Positions 21,499-29,396 of a stretch of DNA of 46,354 nt are shown here, piece by piece. The DNA is from Actinomycetota bacterium (GTDB taxonomy: Bacteria > Actinomycetota > AC-67): NCBI GenBank assembly GCA_020201525.1, contig JAIVGO010000096.1, positions 1-46,354 of the forward strand. Direction: 5' to 3'. A program made the translations under genes and the position numbers. Under the pieces are notes generated by a model, which did not search any database, was not told the origin of the DNA, and saw only the letters and a list, made by a program, of their open reading frames with translations. The stretch's first letter is position 1, and each line of letters starts with the position of its first letter.

Positions 21499-22212
21499 CT
21501 AGCTCGCGGCTTCCGCTGCTTCGCGGCCGCGGGACCAGTCGACCTTGATGCCGGGACCCATCGTCGAAGAGATCGTCACGCCGCGGATGTACTTGCCTTT
21601 CGCGGCCGACGGCTTTGCCCGAACGATCTCGTCGATGACCGCTTGAAAGTTTTCGAGCAATGCGTTGTCTTCGAACGAACGCTTGCCCATCGACAGGTGG
21701 ACGTTGCCACCTTTGTCGACGCGGTACTCGAGCTTCCCGGCTTTGATCTCGCGAACCGCCTTGCCGACGTCCATCGTCACCGTTCCGGTCTTCGGGTTCG
21801 GCATGAGCCCGCGCGGACCCAGCACCTTACCCAGACGGCCGACCAGACCCATCAAGTCGGGCGTCGCCACGGCGGCGTCGAAGTCGAGGAAGTTCTCCTT
21901 CTGAATACGATCGACGAGGTCTTGCGCCCCGATGATGTCGGCGCCGGCCTCTCGCGCTTCCGCGACCTTGTCGCCTGCCGCAAAGACGGCGACGCGCACG
22001 GTCTTCCCGCTTCCGTTCGGCAGCGATACGGTGCCGCGAACCATCTGGTCGGCCTTACGAGGGTCCACGCCGAGACGAATCGCCAGATCGACCGACTCGT
22101 CGAACTTTTTCTTAGGCGCCTGTGCAAGAAGCGCGATTGCTTCTTTCGGCGCGTAGAGCTTCTCACGATCTACGAGAGTCGCTGCCGCCTTGTAGCTCTT
22201 TCCTTCTGCCAC
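21499..22212 (-). CDS. rplA: 50S ribosomal protein L1
   Basis: 237 residues; ATG after AGGAGGTG. Family marks: [58 protein letters not shown] and the C-terminal [22 protein letters not shown]1 binds 23S rRNA at the mobile stalk and usually represses its own rplK-rplA mRNA. It ends in TAG, with the secreted orphan gene following 38 bases later. Confidence 0.98.
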   Translation of the reverse strand: MAEGKSYKAAATLVDREKLYAPKEAIALLAQAPKKKFDESVDLAIRLGVDPRKADQMVRGTVSLPNGSGKTVRVAVFAAGDKVAEAREAGADIIGAQDLVDRIQKENFLDFDAAVATPDLMGLVGRLGKVLGPRGLMPNPKTGTVTMDVGKAVREIKAGKLEYRVDKGGNVHLSMGKRSFEDNALLENFQAVIDEIVRAKPSAAKGKYIRGVTISSTMGPGIKVDWSRGREAAEAAS

Positions 22213-22262
22213 GATGCACCTCCTGTGGTCTGCGACGGAAAGCCGTCTCCCACTGAATAGAG

Positions 22263-22697
22263 CTATTGGTCGGTTACGGTCACGCCCATCGAACGCGCGG
22301 TTCCTTCGACGATCTTCATTGCCGCTTCGACGTCGTTCGCGTTCAAGTCGGGCATTTTCAGCTCCGCAATCTCCCGAACCTTCGCGCGCGAGATCGTGCC
22401 GACCTTGTTGCGGTTCGGCTCGCCGGATCCCTTTTCGATGTTCGCTTTCTGCTTGATGAGGATCGACGCCGGCGGCGTTTTCGTGACGAGCGAGAACGAA
22501 CGGTCCTCGTAGATCGTCACCTCGACCGGAATGATCGTCCCGACTTGAGCCTGCGTCATCGCGTTGTATTGCTTGACGAACTCCATGATGTTCACGCCGT
22601 GCGGTCCGAGCGCGGTACCGACCGGCGGCGCGGGCGTCGCCTGACCCGCGGGAATCTGCAACTTGACTATGTTTGCGACCTTCTTCTTACCCGGCAT
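22263..22697 (-). CDS. rplK: 50S ribosomal protein L11
   Basis: 144 residues, standard length. [29 protein letters not shown] is the N-terminal thiopeptide and release-factor contact, and the C-terminal rRNA-binding part ends [12 protein letters not shown]. It lies 11 bases after nusG and 50 before rplA. No unusual residue was noted. Confidence 0.98.
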   Translation of the reverse strand: MPGKKKVANIVKLQIPAGQATPAPPVGTALGPHGVNIMEFVKQYNAMTQAQVGTIIPVEVTIYEDRSFSLVTKTPPASILIKQKANIEKGSGEPNRNKVGTISRAKVREIAELKMPDLNANDVEAAMKIVEGTARSMGVTVTDQ

Positions 22698-22708
22698 CGA
22701 AAAGCTCC

Positions 22709-23899
22709 TTACACCTTGGCGACTTGATCGAACCCGAGCTCCACCGGAGTCTCGCGTCCGAAAATGTTGACGAGCACTTTCAGCTTCGAACGATCGACGT
22801 CGATATCGCTGATGATTCCCTGGAAGTTTGCGAACGGACCGGTGACGACGCGAACGTTATCGCCACTCGAGAATTCGAGTCGCGGCTTCGGACGCTCTTC
22901 GGGTCCCTTGCGCTGAAGCACGCGGTCGACTTCCTTCTCCGATAGCGGAATCGGCTTGGTGCCCGAACCGACGAAGCCCGTGACGCCCGGCGTGTTGCGC
23001 ACCACGTACCAGGAGTCGTCGTTGAGGTCCATGCGTACCAGCAAGTAACCCGGGAACACTTTGCGCTGCACGACCTGCTTCTTGCCGGATTTCACTTCCA
23101 TGACGTCTTCAACCGGGATGACGACCTCGTAGATCTTCTCTTCCATGTTCATGGAAACGATGCGGCTTTCGAGGTTCGTCTTTACCTTGTTCTCGTATCC
23201 GGCGTATGTGTGGACGACGAACCACTCGCCCGGCTGCCAGTCGAGGGCCTCTTCGGCTTCCTCATCTGCGCCTGCCTCTGCGAACGCTTCGTCGACGGCC
23301 GCGGCGAGCTCCGGCGACGGCACGAGCGCCGGCTCGTCGACTGCGGGCTCTTCCGTTTCGGCTGCGGGCTGTTCGATCTCCGCTGTGGGCTCTTCGACTT
23401 CGGCTGTGGGCTCTTCGACTTCGGCTGCGGGCTCTTCGATCTCGGCGGCGGGCTCTTCGATCTCGGGCGCAGCCTCTTTGAACGGCTGCGGCTCCTCGAC
23501 GATACCGGGAGCCTCCGAGGCGCTCACTTCCAGCGGCGCCTGCTCTTCGGCCGACTCTTGTTCCGCGTCACCGAGCGGCATCTCACTCGTCACCGGCTCC
23601 GCCGAAGCGACATAAGCGGCTTCGAGCGCACGCTCATCTTCGGGAGCTTCGTCAGAGGTAGTTTTCTCGTCGGCGGCTTGCTCGCGCGCGCGTTCGTCGT
23701 CGGGCACTTCGTCGACGTGCGCGGAGACTTCCTCCTCCGGCGTTTGCGCGAAGCTAAGCTCATCGATCGATTCGACGCCCGCGGTGTTGGGTTCGTCCGG
23801 AGCGCCTTGCTGCTCCGCCGGGGTCGCGTCTTGGTCGGGAAGCAACGACTCCTCATCCGAGGGCGTGCCGGGATCGTTTTGCATCTCGTCTCGATCCAT
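22709..23899 (-). CDS. nusG: transcription termination/antitermination factor NusG with long acidic N-terminal extension
   Basis: 396 residues, more than twice the usual ~180. The conserved NGN domain begins near 220 ([39 protein letters not shown]). The KOW domain follows ([22 protein letters not shown]). The first ~215 residues are rich in Glu, Ala and Pro and probably disordered. They include six or so heptads of the form E-x-E-E-P-x-A at about 140–190. NusG extensions are common in actinobacteria, but this one is long. NusG binds polymerase, Rho and S10. The gene is 4 bases after secE. Confidence 0.97.
   Translation of the reverse strand: MDRDEMQNDPGTPSDEESLLPDQDATPAEQQGAPDEPNTAGVESIDELSFAQTPEEEVSAHVDEVPDDERAREQAADEKTTSDEAPEDERALEAAYVASAEPVTSEMPLGDAEQESAEEQAPLEVSASEAPGIVEEPQPFKEAAPEIEEPAAEIEEPAAEVEEPTAEVEEPTAEIEQPAAETEEPAVDEPALVPSPELAAAVDEAFAEAGADEEAEEALDWQPGEWFVVHTYAGYENKVKTNLESRIVSMNMEEKIYEVVIPVEDVMEVKSGKKQVVQRKVFPGYLLVRMDLNDDSWYVVRNTPGVTGFVGSGTKPIPLSEKEVDRVLQRKGPEERPKPRLEFSSGDNVRVVTGPFANFQGIISDIDVDRSKLKVLVNIFGRETPVELGFDQVAKV
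23342..23468 (-). repeat. 21-bp tandem repeat within nusG
   Basis: About six imperfect 21-base units encode heptads such as EIEEPAA and EVEEPTA in the NusG extension. Two neighbouring copies are identical, which suggests recent slippage. Confidence 0.85.
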
Positions 23900-23903
23900 A
23901 TGG

Positions 23904-24239
23904 TTACCCGCCGAAAACCTTCAGGACCGCCTTGGCGAACCCGTAGTCGAGACCAAAAATAATCAGCGTGATGAAGACGACGGAAAACAGCACGACCAAT
24001 GTGTACGTCGTGACTTCATTTCGCGACGGCCATGCAACCTTCTTCAGCTCGCTGCGGACCTCGCGAATGAACTGACGCGGAGGCGTGCGCTTCTTGCGAG
24101 GCGCGCCGCTCGGACCGCCACCGGCTCCTCCACGGCCGCCGAGACCTCCGGGACTACTCGGTGGACGGCCGGAACCGCCGCCGGCGCGCTCCTCGGCGCG
24201 CTGCTGTTTCGCCATCAATCTCTTGGTTTGGCGGTTCAC
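23904..24239 (-). CDS. secE: preprotein translocase subunit SecE
   Basis: 111 residues from the GTG at 24239, chosen because AAGGA lies 6 nt before it; an ATG two codons earlier is too near that site. There is a Gly/Pro/Arg-rich N-terminal arm to ~52. The conserved amphipathic helix follows (PPRQFIREVRSELKKVAWPSRNEV), then one membrane helix (VVLFSVVFITLIIFGLDYGFA). SecE clamps SecY in the translocation channel. The order tRNA-Trp-secE-nusG is conserved in bacteria. Confidence 0.96.
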   Translation of the reverse strand: MNRQTKRLMAKQQRAEERAGGGSGRPPSSPGGLGGRGGAGGGPSGAPRKKRTPPRQFIREVRSELKKVAWPSRNEVTTYTLVVLFSVVFITLIIFGLDYGFAKAVLKVFGG

Positions 24240-24277
24240 GATCATTCCTTCCGGCCGACAGATGCGGCCCGTTCACG

Positions 24278-24305
24278 AAAAGCACCGCGGCCCTTACCGC
24301 GGCAC
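24278..24305 (-). terminator. hairpin between tRNA-Trp and secE
   Basis: 9-bp stem with two G-U pairs (GTGCCGCGG / CCGCGGTGC in RNA sense) and a TAAGGG loop, followed by TTTTCGTG. It probably gives partial termination after tRNA-Trp, with read-through to secE-nusG. Confidence 0.55.
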
Positions 24306-24320
24306 TGTGCCCTGCTTTGC

Positions 24321-24392
24321 AGGGCCGGAGGGACTTGAACCCCCAACCCCCGGTTTTGGAGACCGGTGCTCTGCCAGTTGAGCTACGGCCCT
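24321..24392 (-). tRNA. trpT: tRNA-Trp (CCA)
   Basis: 72-nt cloverleaf: acceptor AGGGCCG / CGGCCCT, D arm GCTC…GAGC, anticodon loop CTCCAAA with anticodon CCA, T loop TTCAAGT. The 3' CCA is not encoded. It stands before secE, as in many bacteria. Confidence 0.97.
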
Positions 24393-24430
24393 CCGCGGCT
24401 GGGGTTCCCCCCTCCGCAACAGCGCCACGC

Positions 24431-24460
24431 AGTATAGGGGGCCCTTCAAAGGAGTGTAAA
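24431..24460 (-). promoter_or_regulatory. promoter of tRNA-Trp / secE-nusG
   Basis: TTTACA (24455–24460), 18-bp spacer, TATACT (24431–24436), with the -10 box 38 bases before the tRNA 5' end. Near-consensus, the best promoter seen in the window. Confidence 0.75.
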
Positions 24461-24505
24461 GCGAATCCGGCACCGCGAACGGCGCTGAGCAGGCAAAACG
24501 CAGGG

Positions 24506-24913
24506 TTATCCGCGTGCGGGTGCGGTTCTGTACGCGCGGACGCCGCGCCACAGCGCCCACGCGGCGCCGGCGGCGACGATCGCAACACCGGCAACTTGCG
24601 CGATGACCTCACGGTTGTCTTGGATGACGCGCGCGAGCTCGACCTGTGGCACCGGCAGCATCGGAATCACGTGACGGCGCTCGCGCGTGGCGCGAGCAAG
24701 CACGGCAGGAACGAGATCCGCCGGTGGTTCGGCTTCACGCGCGCCGGCGAGTGACAGCGAGTCGCGCAACCGCGAGTACTGGGCGGACTCGGCGCGGCAT
24801 GCAGTGCACGTTCCGATGTGTTCGGCGAGACGCGCTGCAGCGAGATCGTCGACCTCGTCCGGCGCGGCCATGAGATATGGAGTGAAGTCGCGGCACGCTT
24901 CGGTTGTGTTCAT
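24506..24913 (-). CDS. zinc-finger anti-sigma factor, membrane anchored
   Basis: 135 residues. The N-terminal zinc anti-sigma motif HIGTCTAC (H-x3-C-x2-C, residues ~32–39) sits in a helical domain that would hold the partner sigma factor. One membrane helix lies near residues 104–123 (VIAQVAGVAIVAAGAAWALW), with a very short basic tail. Its ATG overlaps the TGA of the upstream ECF sigma gene (ATGA), so the two are translationally coupled. The sensed signal is unknown because there is almost no extracytoplasmic part. Confidence 0.88.
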   Translation of the reverse strand: MNTTEACRDFTPYLMAAPDEVDDLAAARLAEHIGTCTACRAESAQYSRLRDSLSLAGAREAEPPADLVPAVLARATRERRHVIPMLPVPQVELARVIQDNREVIAQVAGVAIVAAGAAWALWRGVRAYRTAPARG

Positions 24914-25476
24914 GGTTGCACCTTCTTTTTGCGCATCGGAACCACGACGCCGCCCTGCGTCAGATCCTCGGCAAGCTTACGACGGGCACGGAACAACCGT
25001 ACTTTTACGGCGCCCTCAGTCATGCCCATCTGTTCGGCTATCTCCTCGCACGTCATGCCGTACATGTCCTTGAGAACGATAAGAGGACGATACGCGTCCG
25101 GCAGCCTTTCGACGGCGCGCTCGACTTCGGCAGCGGACAGACGCTGATCCTCGTCATCCACCGTCGCAAGACGCTCCGCCATCTGTTCCTCCTCCATCGG
25201 GGCCGCCAACCGCCCCCGCTTCTTCAAATGCGTCAGCGCTGCGTTCGTCGCGATACGGTGAACCCACGTCGCGATGTTCGCATCGCCGCGGAATCCTCGA
25301 ATGCTGCGCCAAATTCGGATGTAGACGTCTTGCGTGACATCCGCCGCATCATCGGGATTCCCAACGATCCGCAAAACGACCGTGTAGATCGAGCGATTGG
25401 TCTGTCGGACGAATCGTTCGAATGCCCCCGCGTCTCCGCGGCGGCACGCCTCCACCAATTCGGGTGTTATCTGCAC
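24910..25476 (-). CDS. ECF-family RNA polymerase sigma factor
   Basis: 188 residues from a GTG. Region 2 shows AFERFVRQTNRSIYTVVLRIVGNPDDAADVTQDVYIRIWRS, with GDANIATWVHRIATNAALTHLKKR at its end. Region 4 has LPDAYRPLIVLKDMYGMTCEEIAEQMGMTEGAVKVRLFRAR. There is no region 3 and no extra C-terminal domain, as usual for ECF sigma factors with a linked anti-sigma. It overlaps the anti-sigma gene by 4 bases and follows a glycosyltransferase gene by 34 bases. Its target promoter was not identified. Confidence 0.93.
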   Translation of the reverse strand: MQITPELVEACRRGDAGAFERFVRQTNRSIYTVVLRIVGNPDDAADVTQDVYIRIWRSIRGFRGDANIATWVHRIATNAALTHLKKRGRLAAPMEEEQMAERLATVDDEDQRLSAAEVERAVERLPDAYRPLIVLKDMYGMTCEEIAEQMGMTEGAVKVRLFRARRKLAEDLTQGGVVVPMRKKKVQP

Positions 25477-25510
25477 GTTCGTCTATTAGACCGCGCCCAG
25501 GTGGCTCCCG

Positions 25511-26407
25511 TTACGACCCTCGTCGGCCGACGAGTAGGTCCGTTCGGTCCTTCCAGTGGTCCAAGAACCGGTAAAAGTTCCTTTTCGAGCGCGGCGGACG
25601 GTCGGCTTCTGGGACGCCCAGCCATCCACGGTGCTCGTGACGCGTCGCCGGCACCGGTACGACCACGGCCCGCAGGCCTCGGTCTCGTATCCGAAAAGAC
25701 AGGTCCAGGTCGGCGTGGCGGTACCAGCGAAACCACGGGTCGAACCCTGTCGCTTCGAAATCCTCCCTGCGAGCCGCCATGAGATACCCCTCAATCGCGT
25801 CGACGTCGGGGCCCGGGGCTTCGGCGAACTCACGAAGATCGGTCGTCGTAAGTCCCCATGGACCGCATATGCCGGCGCTGGAATCTTCGAGCGCGTCGCA
25901 CAATGGCCCGATGACGTCGCCCGTCGGTTCCACCGAAAGGTCGGCGAAAATTAGCGCGGCCCCTCGTGAGGTTCTGGCGGCGGCGTTTCGGGCTTCGCCC
26001 CAGCCCACTTTCCGGTCGAGATGCAGCGCGCGAACCTTGCCGACGGCGAGCGTCTCGACCCAGTCGCCTTCGCCGCTGTCGTTATCGGTCACAACGACTT
26101 CGAAGTCGCGTGACGATAGCGCGATTCGTTCGAGGAACCGGTAGAGATCGCTTCGGTGACCTTCGTACAGAACATGCACCGAAGCATCGAGAATGGCAGA
26201 CGAGGCAAAGCCATCCGGAACGGTTCGGGGGTCATAGATTTGGTAGCGGGCTTGCTCGGCTAACATGTACCCAGTGGCAGTGTCGACGACGTCGAAACCC
26301 AGCTTCCCGATCGCGTCTCGCAACGCATCCGCTCGCGGAAAATCGCGCCGGCCGCGGGCCAGCTCTCGCTCCTCGGCAAGCTTTTGCGCTTGTTCGCGGG
26401 GGGTCAT
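25511..26407 (-). CDS. family 2 glycosyltransferase with an N-terminal CysRS-tail-like segment
   Basis: 298 residues from the ATG at 26407, which a TAATAT box 6 nt upstream suggests is leaderless. Residues ~5–50 (AEERELARGRRDFPRADALR, then KLGFDVVDTATGYML) resemble the C-terminal helical piece of cysteinyl-tRNA synthetase. From ~65 on, a GT-A fold is seen: ASVHVLYEGHRSDLYRFLER, VVVTDNDSG, DRKVGWGEARNAAA, IFADLSVEP in place of the usual DxD, and ADLDLSFRIRDRGLRAVVVP. Donor and acceptor are unknown. The missing DxD makes activity uncertain. No membrane segment was seen. Confidence 0.8.
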   Translation of the reverse strand: MTPREQAQKLAEERELARGRRDFPRADALRDAIGKLGFDVVDTATGYMLAEQARYQIYDPRTVPDGFASSAILDASVHVLYEGHRSDLYRFLERIALSSRDFEVVVTDNDSGEGDWVETLAVGKVRALHLDRKVGWGEARNAAARTSRGAALIFADLSVEPTGDVIGPLCDALEDSSAGICGPWGLTTTDLREFAEAPGPDVDAIEGYLMAARREDFEATGFDPWFRWYRHADLDLSFRIRDRGLRAVVVPVPATRHEHRGWLGVPEADRPPRSKRNFYRFLDHWKDRTDLLVGRRGS

Positions 26408-26413
26408 AACCAA

Positions 26414-26419
26414 ATATTA
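26414..26419 (-). promoter_or_regulatory. -10 box for leaderless glycosyltransferase mRNA
   Basis: TAATAT ends 6 nt before the ATG at 26407 and no Shine-Dalgarno is present, the typical layout of leaderless transcripts. Confidence 0.5.
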
Positions 26420-26501
26420 GCCGCGACACATAGCTCATCTGCACCACGCGATCGGCCGATGTCTTTCGTATGATTTCTCACCCGGGCAGCGCGAGGTATT
26501 G

Positions 26502-26852
26502 GTGAGCTCAAAGGTTCTTGTTGTCGACGACGATCCAGATATCGTCTTTGTGCTGCGCGTGACCCTCGAAGCCGCCGGCTTCACGGTCGTCGACGCCGAA
26601 GACGGAGCGCTTGGATTCGAGGTCGCCAAACGCGAGCACCCGGACGTCGTGGTCACGGACATCATGATGCCGGTGATGGACGGGCACGAGCTGATCCGCA
26701 AGCTCCGCGCCGACCCCGACACGTCGGACCTCCCGATTATCGTCGTCAGCGCGAAGCCCGGCGGAGTCGAAGGCGTCGAAGCCGTGATCCGCAAGCCCTG
26801 GCGCAACGAGGAGCTGCTCCGGAGGCTGACCGAGCTGACGCAGGCGAGCTAG
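26502..26852 (+). CDS. stand-alone response regulator receiver protein
   Basis: 116 residues starting at GTG 26502 (a TTG one codon earlier is possible), with GAGG upstream. It is a single CheY-like domain: acidic pocket VVDDDPD, phosphoacceptor Asp in VVVTDIMMPVMDG, Ser in IIVVSAK, and Lys in IRKPW. There is no output domain and no kinase gene nearby. Its stop overlaps that of the convergent hadB at a CTAG. It may act by protein contact or be an intermediate in a phosphorelay. Confidence 0.92.
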   Translation: MSSKVLVVDDDPDIVFVLRVTLEAAGFTVVDAEDGALGFEVAKREHPDVVVTDIMMPVMDGHELIRKLRADPDTSDLPIIVVSAKPGGVEGVEAVIRKPWRNEELLRRLTELTQAS

Positions 26853-27268
26853 CTCAGCTCGACGTCGGCTTCCGCTTCGCCACAGCTTCCGTCCATGGTA
26901 GATGCCGTCAGCTGCAGCGTCACCGTGGTGCCGCTCTTTGCGATGACTCTTCCCGAGATCGTGACCGAGCTTCCACCGGCGGCGGGCACGACGACCGGCT
27001 TCGTGAAGCGCGTTTTGAAGCGCACGACCGCACCGGGGTCACCGGCCCAATCCGTCACGTACTGGCCGATCTTCGCCATCGTTTGCATGCCGTGCGCGAT
27101 CACATCGGGTAGGCCGACGGACTTTGCGAATGCCTCGTCCTGGTGAATCGGGTTCTGGTCGCCCGAAGCGTTCGCGTACCGAAGCAAGTCTTCACGTTGC
27201 ACTTGATAGGTCCACGGCTTGAGCTCTTCGCCTTCGTTCACGTCTGAAGCTTTGACGGTAGCCGGCAT
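26849..27268 (-). CDS. hadB: MaoC-like (3R)-hydroxyacyl-ACP dehydratase, HadB type
   Basis: 139 residues. It has a complete hydratase-2 motif in GDQNPIHQDEAFAKSVGLPDVIAHG, with catalytic Asp and His, and a hot-dog fold. In mycobacteria HadB is the catalytic subunit that pairs with HadA or HadC in the FAS-II dehydration step. Here it follows hadA by 2 bases and ends the operon. Because mycolic acids cannot be assumed for this lineage, a general role in fatty acid synthesis is inferred. Confidence 0.88.
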   Translation of the reverse strand: MPATVKASDVNEGEELKPWTYQVQREDLLRYANASGDQNPIHQDEAFAKSVGLPDVIAHGMQTMAKIGQYVTDWAGDPGAVVRFKTRFTKPVVVPAAGGSSVTISGRVIAKSGTTVTLQLTASTMDGSCGEAEADVELS

Positions 27269-27270
27269 CC

Positions 27271-27729
27271 CTAGCCCTCCTGCGGCGCGGTTCCGCGTGA
27301 GACGATCGTCGATCGCGCAACGGCAACGTTTTCGCCGTCTTGCGTGTCGATGTTTGCTTCGGTGACGAGGTACTCATTGCGACCCTTCGCCGCGATGCTG
27401 GCAATGCGCGGCTTCATGACGAGCACATCGCCGGCGCGCACCGGACGGATCGACTGGTACTCCTGCTCCCCGTGCACGACCATCATGTAGTTGAGCCCGA
27501 GGTCGGGGTCGGCGAGCATTCCTGCGCCGTATTCGAAATTCAGCTTCGTCAAATACGTCGGGGGCGCAATGATGTCCGGATGCCCCGCGGCCTTTGCTGC
27601 GCTCGCATCCCGATACACCGGATTCGGATCTCCGACGGCGTCGGCGAACTTCTTGATGGACTCCGCCGTCACGGTGAACGGAGCGCCCGCCGGAAACTCT
27701 CTTCCCTCGAATGCTTTGTTGAGCGGCAT
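27271..27729 (-). CDS. hadA: MaoC-like dehydratase partner subunit, HadA type
   Basis: 152 residues; begins MPLNKAFEGREFPAGAPFTV and has the N-terminal MaoC-type fold (SIKKFADAVGDPNPVYRDASAAKAAGHPDIIAPPTYLTKL). The Asp/His pair is not preserved in the same form as in HadB, as in HadA/HadC proteins that supply substrate binding. It follows the SDR gene by 2 bases. The pairing with HadB is inferred from adjacency and from the mycobacterial order. Confidence 0.87.
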   Translation of the reverse strand: MPLNKAFEGREFPAGAPFTVTAESIKKFADAVGDPNPVYRDASAAKAAGHPDIIAPPTYLTKLNFEYGAGMLADPDLGLNYMMVVHGEQEYQSIRPVRAGDVLVMKPRIASIAAKGRNEYLVTEANIDTQDGENVAVARSTIVSRGTAPQEG

Positions 27730-27731
27730 GC

Positions 27732-28538
27732 CTACCCTCCCAGCTGACCGCCGGTCACCGGGATGGTGACCCCGGAAACGAAATCCGCGTCGTCCGACGC
27801 GAGGAAAAGATGGACATTCGCAATGTCTTCGGGACGCCCCGCGCGACCGATCGCAATCATCATGAGCGCCATATTGCGAAGCTGGTCGGGGATCCCGAAG
27901 TCGCTTTCCCCGGTTTTCGGCTGCGTGAGTCGCGTTTCGACGAATCCGGGGGCAACCGCGTTCACGTTGATGCGGAACGGTCCGAGCTCGCGGGCAAGTG
28001 TCTTGGTGAGCGCGATGATCGCGCCCTTGGCGGCGGTATAGTTCGCCTGTCCGGGGTTACCCGTGAGCGCCGCGACCGACGACGTGAAATTAATCTTTCG
28101 GTGATGGCTCACCTCGCCTTTTTCGGCGAGCTCCTTCTTTGCGACTTCGCGCATGTACGGCATGCACGCATACGCGGCGTGATATGCGGTGTACAGGTTG
28201 ATCTTGATGCCGGCGTCCCAGATGTCATCGCCCATGTTGTGGAACGTCTTGTCGCGCGTGATCCCCGCGTTGTTAATCAGAATGTCGACTTTGCCGAACT
28301 CGTCGACGCAGGCTTTCACCATCGCCTCGGCGTTGGCCATCTCGACCGTGTTGTGCGTGGAAAGCAGCGCTTGCCCGCCGTTTTTCTTTATCTCTTCGAC
28401 CGCCTCGGCGGCCGGGTCCGCGTCGACGTCGTTCACGACGACCGCGGCCCCCTGTTCGGCAAATCGGAGCGCGGTCGCACGGCCGATGCCCCGGCCGGCC
28501 CCGGTTACGATCGCGACGCGGTCATCAAGGCGACCCAT
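27732..28538 (-). CDS. short-chain dehydrogenase/reductase, FabG-like
   Basis: 268 residues; AGGAGG before the ATG. Rossmann motif TGAGRGIG (residues ~12–19), NNAG (~88), catalytic Ser in NFTSSVAALTG and YxxxK in NYTAAKGA. A segment of ~15 residues around KKELAEKGEVSHHRK extends the loop before the catalytic Ser, as in SDRs of the hydroxyacyl-CoA dehydrogenase (MFE-2-like) group. As first gene before hadA-hadB it would reduce a 3-ketoacyl-ACP or -CoA to the substrate of the dehydratase. Mycobacteria lack it at this place. Confidence 0.9.
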   Translation of the reverse strand: MGRLDDRVAIVTGAGRGIGRATALRFAEQGAAVVVNDVDADPAAEAVEEIKKNGGQALLSTHNTVEMANAEAMVKACVDEFGKVDILINNAGITRDKTFHNMGDDIWDAGIKINLYTAYHAAYACMPYMREVAKKELAEKGEVSHHRKINFTSSVAALTGNPGQANYTAAKGAIIALTKTLARELGPFRINVNAVAPGFVETRLTQPKTGESDFGIPDQLRNMALMMIAIGRAGRPEDIANVHLFLASDDADFVSGVTIPVTGGQLGG

Positions 28539-28610
28539 GGAACCTCCTGCGGTTGAGGTGGAATGGTCGCAACGCTATTACCGGCTGGTAACAAGCGTCA
28601 AGCCGGACGC

Positions 28611-28775
28611 TTACCGCGTCTCTTTGTGCGGGGTGTGGCGGCGGCACCAGGAGCAGTACTTGCTCATGCCGATGCGGTCGCGGTCGTTCACCTTGTTCTT
28701 TGTGGTGATGTAGTTCCGCCGCTTGCACTCCTCGCACGCGAGGGTGATCTTCGGGCGGTTGTCGGCTTTCGCCAC
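28611..28775 (-). CDS. rpmG: 50S ribosomal protein L33
   Basis: 54 residues from a GTG at 28775: starts [18 protein letters not shown] and ends [10 protein letters not shown]. The two CxxC pairs (CEEC, CSWC) show the zinc-binding form. It is the first gene after the tRNA-Met/Thr pair and before the SDR-hadA-hadB genes, the same place as in mycobacteria. A promoter is visible 32 bases upstream. Confidence 0.96.
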   Translation of the reverse strand: MAKADNRPKITLACEECKRRNYITTKNKVNDRDRIGMSKYCSWCRRHTPHKETR

Positions 28776-28806
28776 TGCGGTCCTTTCGCGATGGGAACGG
28801 GCAGGG

Positions 28807-28836
28807 AGTATACCGATTGCCGGACACCCCGGCGAA
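28807..28836 (-). promoter_or_regulatory. rpmG promoter
   Basis: TATACT (28807–28812) with an 18-bp spacer to a weak TTCGCC (28831–28836). The -10 box is ~31 bases before the GTG of rpmG. Confidence 0.5.
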
Positions 28837-28951
28837 GAGAAGATTCCGCAAAGCGGGTACAGAACCTGATGGCATGAGGCTTGCGCGAATCATCATGCTG
28901 CCCTCGTCGCCCCGTCGTGGCATTGCGGGGAATCAAACGCCCTCGTTCTTC

Positions 28952-28980
28952 GCGCAGCCGCGGTCGCCGCGCGGCTGCGC
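28952..28980. other. strong hairpin just after tRNA-Met
   Basis: 11-bp perfect inverted repeat GCGCAGCCGCG / CGCGGCTGCGC with a 7-nt loop, one base beyond the encoded CCA of tRNA-Met. It lacks a T run, so it may be a processing or Rho-dependent end rather than an intrinsic terminator. Confidence 0.5.
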
Positions 28981-28981
28981 C

Positions 28982-29056
28982 TGGTAGCGGGGGGCGGAAT
29001 CGAACCGCCGACACAGCGATTATGAGCCGCTTGCTCTACCTCTGAGCTACCCCGCC
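28982..29056 (-). tRNA. metT: tRNA-Met (CAT), elongator type, CCA encoded
   Basis: Acceptor GGCGGGG / CCCCGCT, D arm GCTC…GAGC, anticodon loop CTCATAA (CAT), T loop TTCGATT, CCA encoded. The anticodon stem AGCGG/TCGCT lacks the three G-C pairs of initiator tRNA, hence elongator. Confidence 0.95.
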
Positions 29057-29081
29057 TCGGATAACGGCCTTGCTTGCTGAG

Positions 29082-29157
29082 TGGAGCTGGCGAGGAGAAT
29101 CGAACTCCTGACCCCTTCCTTACCATGGAAGTGCTCTGCCGTCTGAGCTACGCCAGC
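29082..29157 (-). tRNA. thrT: tRNA-Thr (GGT), CCA encoded
   Basis: Acceptor GCTGGCG / CGCCAGC, anticodon stem CTTCC/GGAAG, loop ATGGTAA (GGT), T loop TTCGATT, discriminator T, CCA encoded. It lies 25 bases before tRNA-Met. Confidence 0.96.
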
Positions 29158-29169
29158 GTGGGACGTGTC

Positions 29170-29200
29170 ATTGTACGCGGCCCGAGCCGCAGGGCGTCCA
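29170..29200 (-). promoter_or_regulatory. promoter of the tRNA-Thr/tRNA-Met pair
   Basis: TACAAT (29170–29175) with TGGACG (29195–29200) 19 bases upstream, between the tRNA-Tyr terminator and tRNA-Thr. The -10 box is good and the spacing slightly long. Confidence 0.45.
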
Positions 29201-29249
29201 GCGGTATTCCTCGGAGCCTCGCGACGACACAACCGTCGCGTACAGAACA

Positions 29250-29280
29250 AGAAAGCCGCTGATCCCAGCGGCTTTTTGTT
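29250..29280. terminator. intrinsic terminator after tRNA-Tyr
   Basis: 9-bp stem AAAGCCGCT / AGCGGCTTT with a 6-nt loop, 4 bases from the tRNA-Tyr 3' end. Minus-strand tail TTTCTTGTTC; the plus-strand tail TTTTTGTTT is stronger. Confidence 0.75.
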
Positions 29281-29283
29281 TCG

Positions 29284-29368
29284 TGGTGGTGGGAGGAGGG
29301 TTCGAACCTCCGAAGGCTGCGCCAGCGATTTTACAGACCGCCCCCTTTGGCCACTTGGGTATCCCACC
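29284..29368 (-). tRNA. tyrT: tRNA-Tyr (GTA), CCA encoded
   Basis: 85 nt with a long variable arm (class II). Acceptor GGTGGGA / TCCCACC, anticodon loop CTGTAAA (GTA), T loop TTCGAAC, CCA encoded. Confidence 0.96.
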
Positions 29369-29396
29369 TGGACCCGGTTACCCCGGAGCAGCGGAT

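Noticed and set aside
23342..23468. CRISPR-like direct repeats
   Set aside because: The units are contiguous, without spacers, in frame, and encode heptads in NusG.
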